Under the pieces are notes generated by a model that was not told the DNA's origin, searched no databases, and saw only the letters and a program-made list of their open reading frames with translations. Position numbers and translations under genes: made by a program. Shown in pieces: positions 45,911 through 56,312 of a stretch of DNA of 64,000 nt. The stretch lies in the NCBI GenBank assembly GCA_024195265.1, contig JAJLRJ010000003.1, forward strand, positions 29,940,227 to 30,004,226, given 5' to 3'. Positions within the stretch are counted from its first letter, which is position 1. Each line of letters starts with the position of its first letter. This DNA is from Dendrophyllia cribrosa. Its lineage: Eukaryota > Cnidaria > Anthozoa > Scleractinia > Dendrophylliidae.

Positions 45911-46527
45911 CCCGACGCTAAGATATCAAAATGATCCCACTTGATGTTATGTCCAGTGGTGTTGACATGGTCAGCAATGGCTGATGTGCGGTCATGCTTA
46001 GCGAGGGCCTTAAAATGCTCAGTTTTTCTATCATGAAGCCGTCGTTTAGTTTTACCAATGTAAAATTCTTCACAATCCCAACGACTGGCTTTGTAAATAA
46101 CTTTAGACTGTTGAGAACGATTCAAGCGGTCCTTGTACGGAAAGAAAGATTTGATGCGGCGAGTGTTTTGAAAAATAATTTTAGGGTTGACACAAAAGTA
46201 AAAATTGTATACACAAGATTTAAGACGTTTAGAGATTTGGTTGCTATGTAAACCTAAATAAGGTAGCAGGATAATAATATCCTTCTTAGGAACGGTGGAG
46301 ACATGGTTGTTTGACTTGTTAATGTTTCTGTTTATAACATCATTAATGTGAAAGGTGATTATCCCTTGAGGGTAACCGTTCTGAAGAAGAAGTTTTCGAA
46401 GCTCATCAAGGGCAGATTGCCGAGCAACAATGAAGCGGAGCAAATCCTGTAGCAGCGATAAGTGAGGGTGCGGATGACCGCCTGATCGCACATCAGCCAT
46501 TGCTGACCAAAGAGAAGACACTTCCAT
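45911..46527 (-). pseudogene. Penelope-like element polyprotein fragment with GIY-YIG nuclease
   Basis: The minus-strand frame contains the end of the reverse transcriptase/linker (KRLKSCVYNFYFCVNPKI, FPYKDRLNRSQQSKVIY) and a GIY-YIG-type endonuclease: EEFYIGKTKRRLHDRKTEH followed by HVNTTGHNIKWDHFDIL. The true C-terminus continues in 44618-44947 and is separated by the transposon insertion. The catalytic reverse transcriptase core is missing at the 5' side. Confidence 0.85.
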
Positions 46528-46559
46528 CGTTGTGTTTCAATTCACAAATATCTAATCGG

Positions 46560-46944
46560 GGAGATCGATTTTAATTTTAACATTAACCGCAATAATACTA
46601 TCCACTCGTACAAAACTCGTAGAATGAACGATTTACATCTCCCCCGAGTACGTACTGATTGGGGTAAACTGACTTTTATTTTTCAAGCTGCTAATGACTG
46701 GAACAATTTAGATAATGAAATGAAAGAGACATCTTCGTTATCGCTTTTTAAAGCCAAACTTAAGGGACTTTTGAAATAATTTTAAATGAAATAGGTTTTA
46801 CTCTTTTTACCTTTTTGATATTGTCTTTTTAACAATTTTAATGATGCTTTTTAGCTAGGATTTGTATATTTTTATATAGGTTAAAATTTATTATTTGCAG
46901 GGCCTCACTGAAAACCGCCAAGGCGAGTGGGCTCCCTGGTTAAA

Positions 46945-46975
<31 letters not shown>
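46560..46975 (+). pseudogene. LINE 3' fragment with ATT tail
   Basis: Plus-strand reading gives RMNDLHLPRVRTDWGKLTF and FQAANDWNNLDNEMKE...FKAKLKGLLK and a stop at about 46779, the usual C-terminal block of CR1/Jockey-type LINE ORF2. An AT-rich 3' UTR and an (ATT)n tail at 46947-46974 follow. It differs from the two LINEs at 34.6 and 38.3 kb. Confidence 0.75.
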
Positions 46976-47320
46976 ACATCAAGTGGGATCATTTTGATAT
47001 CTTAGCGTCGGGCAAAACTGATTTCCACTGTAAAATCAAAGAAACATTGTTTATACAAGAACTGAAGCCAGCTTTTAATGCAAACGTCAGTAGCGAGAAG
47101 CTGATGCTTTATTAATTAGCTGTTTCTTTTTATAGTTCAACTGTTAAGTTTTGTACTTTATCTCGGTCCCAGTCCCTTTTCAATACTATATAAGTATAGT
47201 TTTCAACACTGTAACGGTCACTTTTGAAAATGTATGTAGTAGCATACGAAACGTCAAGTTTTATCAAAAATGAATAAGTTCGATATGTTTATCACCGCGG
47301 TTTGTGTTCTATTTCTTATC

Positions 47321-48480
47321 AAGCAGGTTTTTAGTTTTATGGAAACATTTCATTCCGATCATGGTCTTGATATCACGAAGGGTCAATTACGTTGGCCCAA
47401 AAGAGCCACACGCAAACAAAAAAGAAAACACACAGATTTAAAAAAAAAGAAAACACAAATTAAAAACAGAAAAACGCAAAGCGACCTCCGAGAAGACCCT
47501 GGGAACGAGGTTGTACCGTCCCCAGAGCTCCCCAGAGCCTTTTGGTCCTCTTAGCCGCGCGGAGGCTGAGCACGAGGACATGATTTTGGGCGCGAAATTT
47601 TAATCGAGCCCAGTTTTCTACTGTTACCTCGTTTTTATGTTAACCTCGCTCCCAATCTGCCTGGTTTTTTTTTTGTTGGCGTTTCGCTCTTTTTTGTTTG
47701 TGTTTTCTTTTTTGTTTGTGTGTGGCCTTTTTGGGCCACCGTAGTTTATGGATGTGTTACGCAACATTTATTTTAAAAACGTTTCACCTATTTATCACCA
47801 AAGTTTTGAAAATCACAAAAACAGGATCTCCTGAATGCATGACAAACAAAGTTGATATCCATATGAATGGTTTTGCATTGCATTTGGCCTCGGTTTGAAA
47901 AGAAGGCTAAGAGCAACTCGGAAATGGGCTATTTTTGCCTCCAAAAAGTTAATGAAAACCCGGACAATAAGGGGCGGGGCCTCTGGGCTTGGTAATCCAG
48001 ACGGGAGGGGGGTCTAGCGGGCCAGAAAATTTGGAAGATTTGGAAGGAGGCATCAAAAGACTTGCTATCCAATGGGTGGGGGCGGGGAGAAGGGGTGGAC
48101 ATTTTAGGGTGCCAATTTTTTCTTTTTATTAAAGCTCTCTATTCGTTCAGTTTGATACTATTATCTATGTTCAAATTAGAACAAGCTTGTGTTATTAGGT
48201 GTGGCATGGTGAAATGAAAGAATTGCGTTGCAGTGGCGGATGCATGGTAGGTGCCCTGGGGTTCCCCTCTCCTTATCTCGTAAAAATATCAGGCCCAAGG
48301 GCCCGAAAGTATTTTCAGTCGCTAACATTTTCACTCCCCCCCCCCCTCCACTATTTCCCCCAGTCCCTCCTCCCCTCCTCCCCTCCTCCCCTCCTCCCCT
48401 CCTCCCCTCCTCCCCTCCTCCCCTCCTCCCCTCCTCCCCTCCTCCCCTCCTCCCCTCCTCCCCTCCTCCCCTCCCCCCAG
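47321..48480 (+). repeat. Right-flank segment of the module, copy 2
   Basis: This continues the segment interrupted by the Penelope-like element at 44.6 kb and matches 33628-34600. Small indels separate the copies, for instance around GCAACATTTATTTTAAAAACG. Open frames here are T-rich or proline-rich artefacts. Confidence 0.65.
48362..48476. repeat. CCCCTCCT minisatellite
   Basis: About 14 near-perfect copies of the octamer CCCCTCCT run without interruption. The paralogous site at 34500-34600 is an irregular C/T tract instead. Proline/leucine and glycine/glutamate frames on the two strands are artefacts. Confidence 0.92.
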
Positions 48481-48593
48481 TGGCGATTTTCAAGGTCTTA
48501 CTAATCTAGATAGCAATGTAACTGAGTGTAAACTATAACAACTTTATTTATATCCTTTAATGATAAATTTTAGGCGGGCGGGGAGGTTGGGCT

Positions 48594-48624
<31 letters not shown>

Positions 48625-48830
48625 GGTGGTTGGCGGAGGTTCCACTCCTCAAACCCCTTAGATAGAACTTTGTTGGTTTTTAATTTTAATTGGTGCAATT
48701 CCAGAACAGGTGTGATTTCACAAGAAAATTTTACATGGAGAAATAGCAATTCAGAGAACCATTTAATTAAGTACACGGAAAAATTTACTACCAGGTCTGA
48801 GTTTTTCCATTTACACGAACATTTAGACGA
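48481..48830. repeat. Left-flank segment of the module, copy 3
   Basis: This matches 36727-37095 and 26690-27035 and carries the same poly-G tract (about 48604-48626) followed by GGTTCCACTCCTCAAACCCC. It marks the start of the third module. Confidence 0.7.
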
Positions 48831-49112
48831 ATAATTGATATCTTCGATGGCGAAGAACAGACTCGTATTTGTGTAGGTTTACAACCGTCCCTTAAAAGGA
48901 ACAGAATACAAGTGTTAAATATCCAATTCCACTCACTGCAATTGAAATCTTACGTTTACATAACGTTGTAGCAGTGATTAAGCCGGATACGAAAAGCCAA
49001 ACTAATACAAAACCACCTTAAGCTCTGGAGTTTAAAGGTTGAAACTGAATAACAGCTATTTAATGGAGTGGGAAATATAATCCGCTCTTCACATCAAGAT
49101 GAGTAAATGAAC

Positions 49113-49915
49113 TGTACAGCCCCCGAAATGATCCCCATATCGACCCCGAAATGATCCCGACCCCGAAATGATCCCCATTTCTTTTTTCACACTGACCCCG
49201 AAATGATCCCCAAGTAATTTTTGGAATGGAATGGCCTTCCATCTAGAGAAAGCTGGAATGAATAAAATAAAGGCAGTTAAGGAAATTTTGATTCTCATTA
49301 TATGCAGTATTCACTTATTTATTTATTTTGGACAATTCTTAAAATAAATAATTATAACGCATTTTTTAACGATTTTTCAAGAAACTATATCATTTATTAT
49401 TTTTACGAGTGTAGCGTTTTCAACTGTAACTAATGACAAATACAAACCTTTCCGCTTCTTATAGCAGACGGGCATGATTTAAAAGAGGAAACAAACATGA
49501 TCGAACGTGATCATCAACAACCATATTATTTCAGAAACGAGAAATACAACACAATTATACGATCAAAAACTTAAATGGTAACAATACAGCTAGTCTATCA
49601 AAACAATACGAAAGAATCTTTATAAAGTTTAATACTGAATGCGTGTTTGTCGCGGTTCGCGACATCTCACTGATCTTCTGGTCAGACGTCGCGGATGAAA
49701 CAGAAGACTGGGACGAGACATTGAAGTTTCCTCAACTGCCTTTATTTTATTCATTCCAGCTTTCTCTGGATGGAAGGCTATTCCATTCCAACAATTACTT
49801 GGGGAACATTTCGGGGTCAGTGTGAAAAAAAATGGGGATCATTTCGGGTTCGGGATCATTTCGGGGTCGATTTGGGGATCATTTCGGGGTCGGGGATCAT
49901 TTCGGGGGCTGTACA
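49113..49915. mobile_element. Large inverted-repeat element with CCCCGAAATGATC terminal arrays
   Basis: The ends TGTACAGCCCCCGAAATG are inverted, and the symmetry extends for about 160 bp including arrays of ACCCCGAAATGATCCCC. GAAC on both sides (49109-49112 and 49916-49919) is a possible target duplication; a 2-bp AA is equally compatible. The paralogous site near 29050-29060 is empty. The 500-bp core is AT-rich and non-coding. Confidence 0.8.
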
Positions 49916-50313
49916 GAACTCTACTTTTCGCGCGTCAGCTGGCGATTTTTGCACGCTCTCCGTCGTTTCGGTTTTCGCGAGCTCTACCATAATGTAACCA
50001 ACACAGACAGTCTATTCCTTATATCCAACTAACATTTATTGTTCACAGTCATCGAACTAGTTTTTACTAAAATACAGCGAGTATGATATGATCTTCAGCT
50101 AAAGAGCACGATCCTTTATGAAACAGCTGACTGAATTTTAAGATCAAATATAATTATTTACTTTAACAACAACTTACTGTAGTAATTTTTACAATATTAA
50201 GTTAAGATTTAAAACGCAACCAAAAAAAGGCTAATTTCATAATTAGAAAATCAAGCTATTTACAAACAGGCCTTTATTTTTGTGCTAACATTTTAAATAA
50301 AAAATCAACAGGC

Positions 50314-51261
50314 TTAATTTTGATTTTGTCTTCTAACAAGAGCAATCATTGCTTTACGGATCTTTTTGATTCTCCAGCAATAAATTAACGGATTGCAAAG
50401 TGAATTTGACATGAGAAAAAAATCAAGAAAACGGTTAAGAATAGATCGGGTTTCATAATCTATTTCCATCCGCACTAAATCAAATAACACTGCCGAAAAA
50501 AAACACAAAAACACAAAACCGATAATAATGCCGGTCGTTTTCCATGCTTTCTTTTCCTTTAGGAACTTTGCAGTGGCTTCCTCTGAAATTTGTTCCGTTT
50601 TGATTTGCTTTTCGTGTCGTCGAGTGACTAAATAAACAGAGATATGACAGTACAGAATTACTGAAATGCTGAATATTACCAAAACATTGCGAAGTAAATT
50701 AGGCAGTGAACTCGTGTTTAAAAGTTTGAAAAGAGCATGAAAGCTAGCTAGAAACCAGCTCAATATAACAGCTACAGCCAACCATTGTTTTGTTACAATT
50801 TCGTCGTATCGCAAAGCATATTTTATTGCGACAAATCGCTCAACGCTTATTGACACCAAATGCAAAAGGGAAGCTATGACGGAAAGATGAATTAGCGGGG
50901 TACCAAAGTTAATTTGGATGTTGCAGTATGTATCCACCGAACCACCAGCGATTACAAAAACTTCCGCTGCAATGAATGTAGGCTGAGTAACTGTTCCTAC
51001 AAGCAGATCAGTTCCCGCCAAGCAGGCCAACAATATATTGTGGTTGCTCTGTAGTCTATGTCTTGTTTTGACCGCCAGAATGACCAACACGTTCATCAGA
51101 ATGATAACAGGACAGCTAAGTATGTTCAGAATTAAAAAGATGAATGCGGTAAGGTAAATTGCCGTGCGGTTTTCCTCTTCTTGGAATCGGCGACAGAAGT
51201 GGCTTGGAAGTTGGGCTGTCGCGTTTGTGAAGTTTATCGCGGAGTTGTTTTGGTTGAACAT
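50314..51261 (-). CDS. Rhodopsin-class (class A) GPCR, intact copy B
   Basis: A single exon encodes 315 residues from the ATG at 51261, the same start as in copies A, C and D; an upstream in-frame ATG at 51291 exists but lies in the spacer. Conserved marks: LAGTD in TM2, ERF at the TM3 end (Phe in place of the Tyr in copy A), Trp in TM4, NPLIY in TM7. The third intracellular loop and C-tail are nearly identical to copy A. Differences cluster in ECL1/TM3 (NFGTPLIHLSV), ECL2 (SFHALFKLLNTSS) and ECL3/TM7 (VRMEIDYETRSILNRF). Like A it lacks CWxP and an ECL2 cysteine. It pairs head to head with pseudogene D. Confidence 0.88.
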   Translation of the reverse strand: MFNQNNSAINFTNATAQLPSHFCRRFQEEENRTAIYLTAFIFLILNILSCPVIILMNVLVILAVKTRHRLQSNHNILLACLAGTDLLVGTVTQPTFIAAEVFVIAGGSVDTYCNIQINFGTPLIHLSVIASLLHLVSISVERFVAIKYALRYDEIVTKQWLAVAVILSWFLASFHALFKLLNTSSLPNLLRNVLVIFSISVILYCHISVYLVTRRHEKQIKTEQISEEATAKFLKEKKAWKTTGIIIGFVFLCFFSAVLFDLVRMEIDYETRSILNRFLDFFLMSNSLCNPLIYCWRIKKIRKAMIALVRRQNQN

Positions 51262-53176
51262 GGTCTTGAACCGGTACAGGAGAATTTTCAATGAAGGAAT
51301 GTCTGAAAGTTGAACTTTCCCAAACTGTTCAGTGAAAAGCTATCTCGCCGAGTTAATCTTGGAAAAGGAGTTGTACCGCGGTTTCCGCCAAGTTCTCGAC
51401 ACTTTGTTGTCTTCGTTATACTGTAAAACAGCGATGTGAATGTAGTGGCGAACAAAATGAAGCTGTTTATAAATCTTACCACGACTTAAATCAGTTAATC
51501 GCGCTGTTTCCTTAAAGCTTTGTTTTTCACGAGTTTGATTAAAAAGGAAAACTGCGCGAAATTAAAATTTAAGCGCAAAATGTCTATAACAACTCTTATG
51601 ATCACTGAATTTTGTTACCATTGTTTTTTAATCGCGCGGTACGTATGACCTGAGAGCTTTGTTTTTCATAAGTTTAACAAGAAAAACTACTCGAAATTAA
51701 AATATTGCTTTCAAGGAAATCACACAATGACTGTCCTAAACTGCTAGAATTAAAGTATTTTATTACTATTAGCGCGCGGCACGAACTGGGGGAATATTTT
51801 CCACTGATATTTTCTATATTTCTTCTACGGGAGCTAGCCCCCAAAGAAGGTTTGTTTTGCAAACCGAAATATCAAGGAAATATATTCACATGTTTGTATT
51901 TTTTTTTTTCATTTATGTTTCAATCTCTTCTCCTTGCCGTTTTAAAATAATCCCCTAGTCCATGCCGCGCGCTAATAATAGTAAAATGTCATTGTGTGCT
52001 TTCCTTGAAAGCAATATTTTAATTTTGCTCAGTTCTTGTTGTTAAACTCATGAAAAACAAAGCTCTCAGGCCACTACGTACCACGCGATTGAAGAAAAAG
52101 AATAATAAAATTCAATTGATTGCAAGAGTTCTAATTGTCATTTTGCGCTTTCCTTACAGTGCGACGCGCCTTACCGACCCTTACCGTGAGCACACCCAAC
52201 AAACCTGTTTTACAAGTTAATTAGCCAATACGCCTCCTCGCAAAGTTAAGCACGATGATGGGAAAGTAATCTTGTCTCTTCATGTAATCACAGGAGTGTT
52301 AAGTTTATCCTTACAAAATATGAAGATATTTTTTACTTTATTTCTTCACATGTATCCACAGTAATGAAAATGATCATAAGAATTAGCTGGTGATATCGTG
52401 CAAACTTGTGAAAAAGTTTGTTGGGTACCCACGGTATAAAGGCGCGCCGCACTGTAAAATCAAAACATTGCATTTTAATTTCGTGTAGTCTTCCACTTTT
52501 AATAACCTCATAAAAAACAAAGTCTTCAGAGGTCATACTTTAGAGGTCCTAAACTGCTAGAATTAAAGTATTTTATTACTATTAGCGCGCGGCACGAACT
52601 GGGGGAATATTTTCCACTGATATTTTCAATATTTCTTCTACGGGGGCTAGCCCCCAAAGAAGGTTTGTTTTGCAAACCGAAATATCAAGAAAATATATTC
52701 ACATGTTTGTATTTTTTTTTTCATTTATGTTTCAATCTCTTCTCCTTGCTGTTTTAAAATAATCCCCTAGTCCATGCCGCGCGCTAATAATAGTAAAATG
52801 TCATTGTGTGCTCTCCTTGAAAGCAATATTTTAATTTTGCTCAGTTCTTGTTGTTAAACTTATGAAAAACAAAGCTCTCAGGCCACTACTTACCACGCGA
52901 TTGAAGAAAAAGAATAATAAAATTCAATTGATTGCAAGAGTTCTAATTGTCATTTTGCGCTTTCCTTACAGTGCGACGCGCCTTACCGACCCTTACCGTG
53001 AGCACACCCAACAAACCTGTTTTACAAGTTAATTAGCCAATACGCCTCCTCGCAAAGTTAAGCACGATGATGGGAAAGTAATCTTGTCTCTTCATGTAAT
53101 CACAGGAGTGTAAAGTTTATACTTACAAAATATGAAGATATTTTTTACTTTATTTCTTCACATGTATCCACAGTAA

Positions 53177-54724
53177 GAGGGTGTGAATGGGGTTAACCGA
53201 CTAGCGACAAAGGGCCAAAAATATTACTGACTACCGACAAAACGAGGAAAAAATGACCGACTAGCGACAAATAAATTCTAACCGACAACCGACATGGTCC
53301 GACGTGAAGGGATGTTTGTATTAGAAAGAAGAGCATTTTGAATTTATTTTTAGCGCAGGAAATGTCCAGATCCTTTGGTGGGCTTTATTTCACCAGACGT
53401 AACCACATTAATTCCAAATTTCGTCAATTATAGAATTTCCTGTCTTCAAATTACTTTAAAGCCCCGGGATCCTCCTTTTCGGAGAGCAGCGGCGGGCTCA
53501 TTTCTAGAACAGCGGCTCGTAAGCGAGCCGACGAGACGCCTTGCTGTTGTGTCATGATTCTCAGTTACTTTTGCCTAAACTTTTGCCTGCTTTTGAGACG
53601 TCAATATAAAGTCGTATTGACGTCTCAAAAGTCAGCCTGTGATTGGTTGAAAACTTTCTGCGGCAATTTAATAAGTTCCTTCCTTAGAAAAGAAAAGTTT
53701 TAAATTATCTTCAAAGTAAGGGCTAAAATGTTAATTACTTTGTCAAGTTTGGTAGATAAAACAACACTGTATTCAATGAAACGATCCTTTCTATTGAAAG
53801 TTAACGATGAGATGGGTTTTAAATATCTTTTTGTTTGTTTGAACAGTTTGTTTACATCAAACTGTGCTATGCGCACGCTAATCACGCCACAACGCGTTGT
53901 TAGCATACAATTTGTGGACAAAGGGGATGTTACTAAGGTGTTTGAGGATCACAGGGAAGTACAAATTGATGAGTATGAGACAGATTCGGATGACGAGGAA
54001 TCAGATTTTGAAGAACATTCAGAGCTTGTCAATAGAGCGGGTGTTAAACGATCCGGCAGGGCTGTTCGTGCATTTGTGCGTCTCGACATGTGACGGTAAG
54101 AGGTAATAATAGTTGTAAAATCATTAAAGATCCATTAAACGGTGCAGGTTGATAGGCGTGGCAGCAAATTTTTTGGCAAAAAAAAAAAAACAAAGAAATC
54201 CCACAGTAAAGCCACGAGAGTCGTTGAATAATAAGTGTAATAAGTGTTTGTGGACGTCTTGGGAAAAAAGACTTCCGTAGCTAACAAAATTACGTATCCC
54301 AAAGGCTAAAGTGGGCATTTCACTCTTGTCAAATTTACCTCTCTTGATTTACTTCGATGCCCTGTAATCGACAGGAAAACAAATTCACATCTAGAATAAA
54401 AGCTTTGGCGATTTTATCGGTATACTAGGTTTGCAAATAAAAGTGGGGTAGACGATCACGTCTCTAAAAAACAGAGTTAACTAGCTTTAAGTGCAATCAA
54501 ATAATGAATTATTACAAGTTTTACACTTCGTCTAGAGTTTAAAGTCTTAAAACTGCGCAAATTACATAACAAATGCGAATAGTTAACTTGCATGATCTTG
54601 CATTTTTAATTATTAACTGAGATTTACCGACAACCGACAAAGGTCGAAAATTTTAACCGACAACCGACAAAGTAATGAAATTTTAACCGACAACCGACAT
54701 GTGGACCCCTCCATTCAGACCCTC
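53177..54724. mobile_element. DNA transposon with ACCGACAACCGACAA arrays, TSD CAGTAA
   Basis: Inverted ends GAGGGTGTGAATGG and CCATTCAGACCCTC lie next to tandem copies of ACCGACTAGCGACAAA (left) and ACCGACAACCGACAA (right). CAGTAA flanks both sides (53171-53176 and 54725-54730), and the sister copy of the tandem duplication has it once at 52359-52364. The 6-bp target fits few superfamilies. A 121-codon frame lies inside. Confidence 0.85.
53728..54093 (+). CDS. Unknown 121-residue ORF inside the transposon
   Basis: The frame runs from the ATG at 53728 to a stop at 54091-54093. The first half is hydrophobic and basic; the second has an acidic block (DEYETDSDDEESDFEEHSE) and ends in RAGVKRSGRAVRAFVRLDM, a tail style seen in proteins of mobile elements. 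No catalytic motif is visible. It may be a remnant of the element's own protein or a captured exon. Confidence 0.35.
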   Translation: MLITLSSLVDKTTLYSMKRSFLLKVNDEMGFKYLFVCLNSLFTSNCAMRTLITPQRVVSIQFVDKGDVTKVFEDHREVQIDEYETDSDDEESDFEEHSELVNRAGVKRSGRAVRAFVRLDM

Positions 54725-55124
54725 CAGTAATGGAAATGATCATAAGAATTAGCTGGTGATATCGTGCAAACTTGTGAAAAAGTTTGTTGGGTACCCACGG
54801 TATTAAAGGCGCGCCGCACTGTAAAATCAAAACATTGCATTTTAATTTGGTGTAGTCTTCCACTTTTAATAACCTCATAAAAAACAAAGCCTTTAGAGGT
54901 CATACCGCGCGATTAACTGATTTAAGTTGAGTTAAGATTTATTAACAGCTTCATTTTGTTCGCCATTTCATTCACATCGCTGTTTCACAGTATAACAAAG
55001 TGTTAAGAACTTGGCGAAGACCGTACAACTCCTTTCCAAGATTAACTCGGGGAACTGAACAGTTTGGGAAAGTTCAACTTTCAGACATTCCTTTATTAAA
55101 AATTCTCCTGTACCGGTTCAAGAC

Positions 55125-56312
55125 CATGTTCAACCAAAACAACTTCGCGATAAACTTCACCAACGCGACAGCCCAACTTCCATAAACAAGCCACTTCTGT
55201 CGCCGATTCCAAGAAGAGGAGTACCCCCACCCACCCCACCCCAGTCAATATTTGTAGATTGGTGCCGCTTAGGATGCTAAAATCTAAAATGACCATGGTT
55301 AGTTAGTATTAGCGCGTTACCTTTTAGGGTATTGAGCTGAAAAATATAACAGAATATGTCTTGTGTTGTTTAAAATTGGTACCTCTTAGGGGTAAAAATA
55401 TATTTGACCTACGCCTATCATACGAGATTCTGGTACCTTTTAGGGTGTTTTTCGAAATTTTCCGACGAGCACCCTCGTCATTTTAAAATGGGAGTCCCCC
55501 CCGGGAGTACCGCACGGCAATTTACTTTTCCACATTCATCGTTTTAATTCTGAACATACTCAGCTGTCCTGTTATCATTCTAATGAACGTGTTGGTAAAA
55601 ACTGGCGGTCAAAACAAGAAATAGACTACATAACAACCACAATATATTGTTAGCCTGCTTGGCGGGAACTGATCTGCTTGTAGGAACAGTTACTCTGCCT
55701 ATACTGTATATTCATTGCAGCGGACGTTTTTGTCATCGCTGATGGTTCAGTGGCTAGACACTGCAACATCATAAATAACTATACCTAATTTTCTCGTCTT
55801 TACTTCTGTTTTGCATTTGGTGTCGCGTCGAGGGATATGTCGCAGTGAAACATGCTTTACGATACGAGCAAATTGTAACAAAACAACGTTTGGCTGTAGC
55901 TGTTATATTAAGCCCCTTACATAAGTTCACTGCCTAATTTATTTCGCATTAGCAATGTTTTGGTGATATTCAGCATTTCAGTAATTGCGTACTGTCATAT
56001 CTCGACAACACGAAAAGCAAAACAAAACGGAACAAATTTCAGAAGAAACCACTGCAAAGTTCCTAAAGGAAAAGAAAGCATGGAAAACGACCGGCATTAT
56101 TATCGGTGTTTTTGCTTTTGTGTTATTTGCCGGCATTGCAATATAGTTTAGTATGGAGGCAAATACATTATCAAACCCGATATATTCTTCGCCCATTTAA
56201 TTTTTTTTTTCTGATGCTAAATTCACTTTGCAATCCGATAATTTATTGCTGAAGAAGTAAAAAGATCCGTAAAGCAATGTTTGCTCTTGTTAGAAGACAA
56301 AATCAAAATTAA
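55125..56312 (+). pseudogene. GPCR copy D, decayed
   Basis: The start and N-terminus are recognisable, but a stop codon follows after about 20 residues. A transposon (55226-55503) interrupts the region before TM1, and several indels break the frame in TM1-TM5 (for example near 55600, 55830 and 55910). The TM7 part (CAATCCGATAATTTATTGC) and the C-tail (VRRQNQN) are still readable. It pairs head to head with intact copy B. Confidence 0.88.
55226..55503. mobile_element. Transposon in GPCR D, TSD GGAGTACC
   Basis: GGAGTACC at 55218-55225 and 55504-55511 is a perfect 8-bp repeat. The uninterrupted GPCR C sequence has it once at 40848-40855. The element begins CCCCACCC and ends GGGAGTCCCCCCCG-like, and carries TACCTTTTAGGGT repeats related in style to the element at 9692-10125. 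An hAT-type origin is likely. Confidence 0.82.

Larger units (their letters stand above)
44618..47320 (-). mobile_element. Composite Penelope-like element with inverted terminal regions
   Basis: A 13-bp direct repeat AAGCAGGTTTTTA (44605-44617 and 47321-47333) flanks the element, and the unoccupied site is at 33628-33640. The left 330 bp (44618-44947) and right 345 bp (46976-47320) are inverted copies of each other and both include the end of the GIY-YIG frame. The minus-strand body (45911-46527) continues the left copy once the insertion 44948-45910 is discounted. A LINE 3' fragment separates the body from the right copy. Inverted terminal copies are typical of Penelope-like elements. Confidence 0.85.
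51734..54900. repeat. Tandem duplication (about 0.8 kb unit) in the B-D spacer
   Basis: The unit at about 51734-52546 is repeated at about 52547-53176 plus 54725-54900, the second copy being split by the element 53177-54724. Shared landmarks in order are TAGCGCGCGGCACGAACTGG, ACAGTGCGACGCGCCTTACC, TAATTAGCCAATACGCCTCC and AACTTGTGAAAAAGTTTGTT. The copies differ by few bases, so the duplication is recent. Confidence 0.85.

Noticed and set aside
48366..48476. Possible CRISPR-like array
   Set aside because: It is an 8-bp minisatellite without spacers, and the genome is eukaryotic.
48176..48509. Glycine/glutamate-rich and proline-rich ORFs
   Set aside because: They are translations of the CCCCTCCT minisatellite on the two strands.
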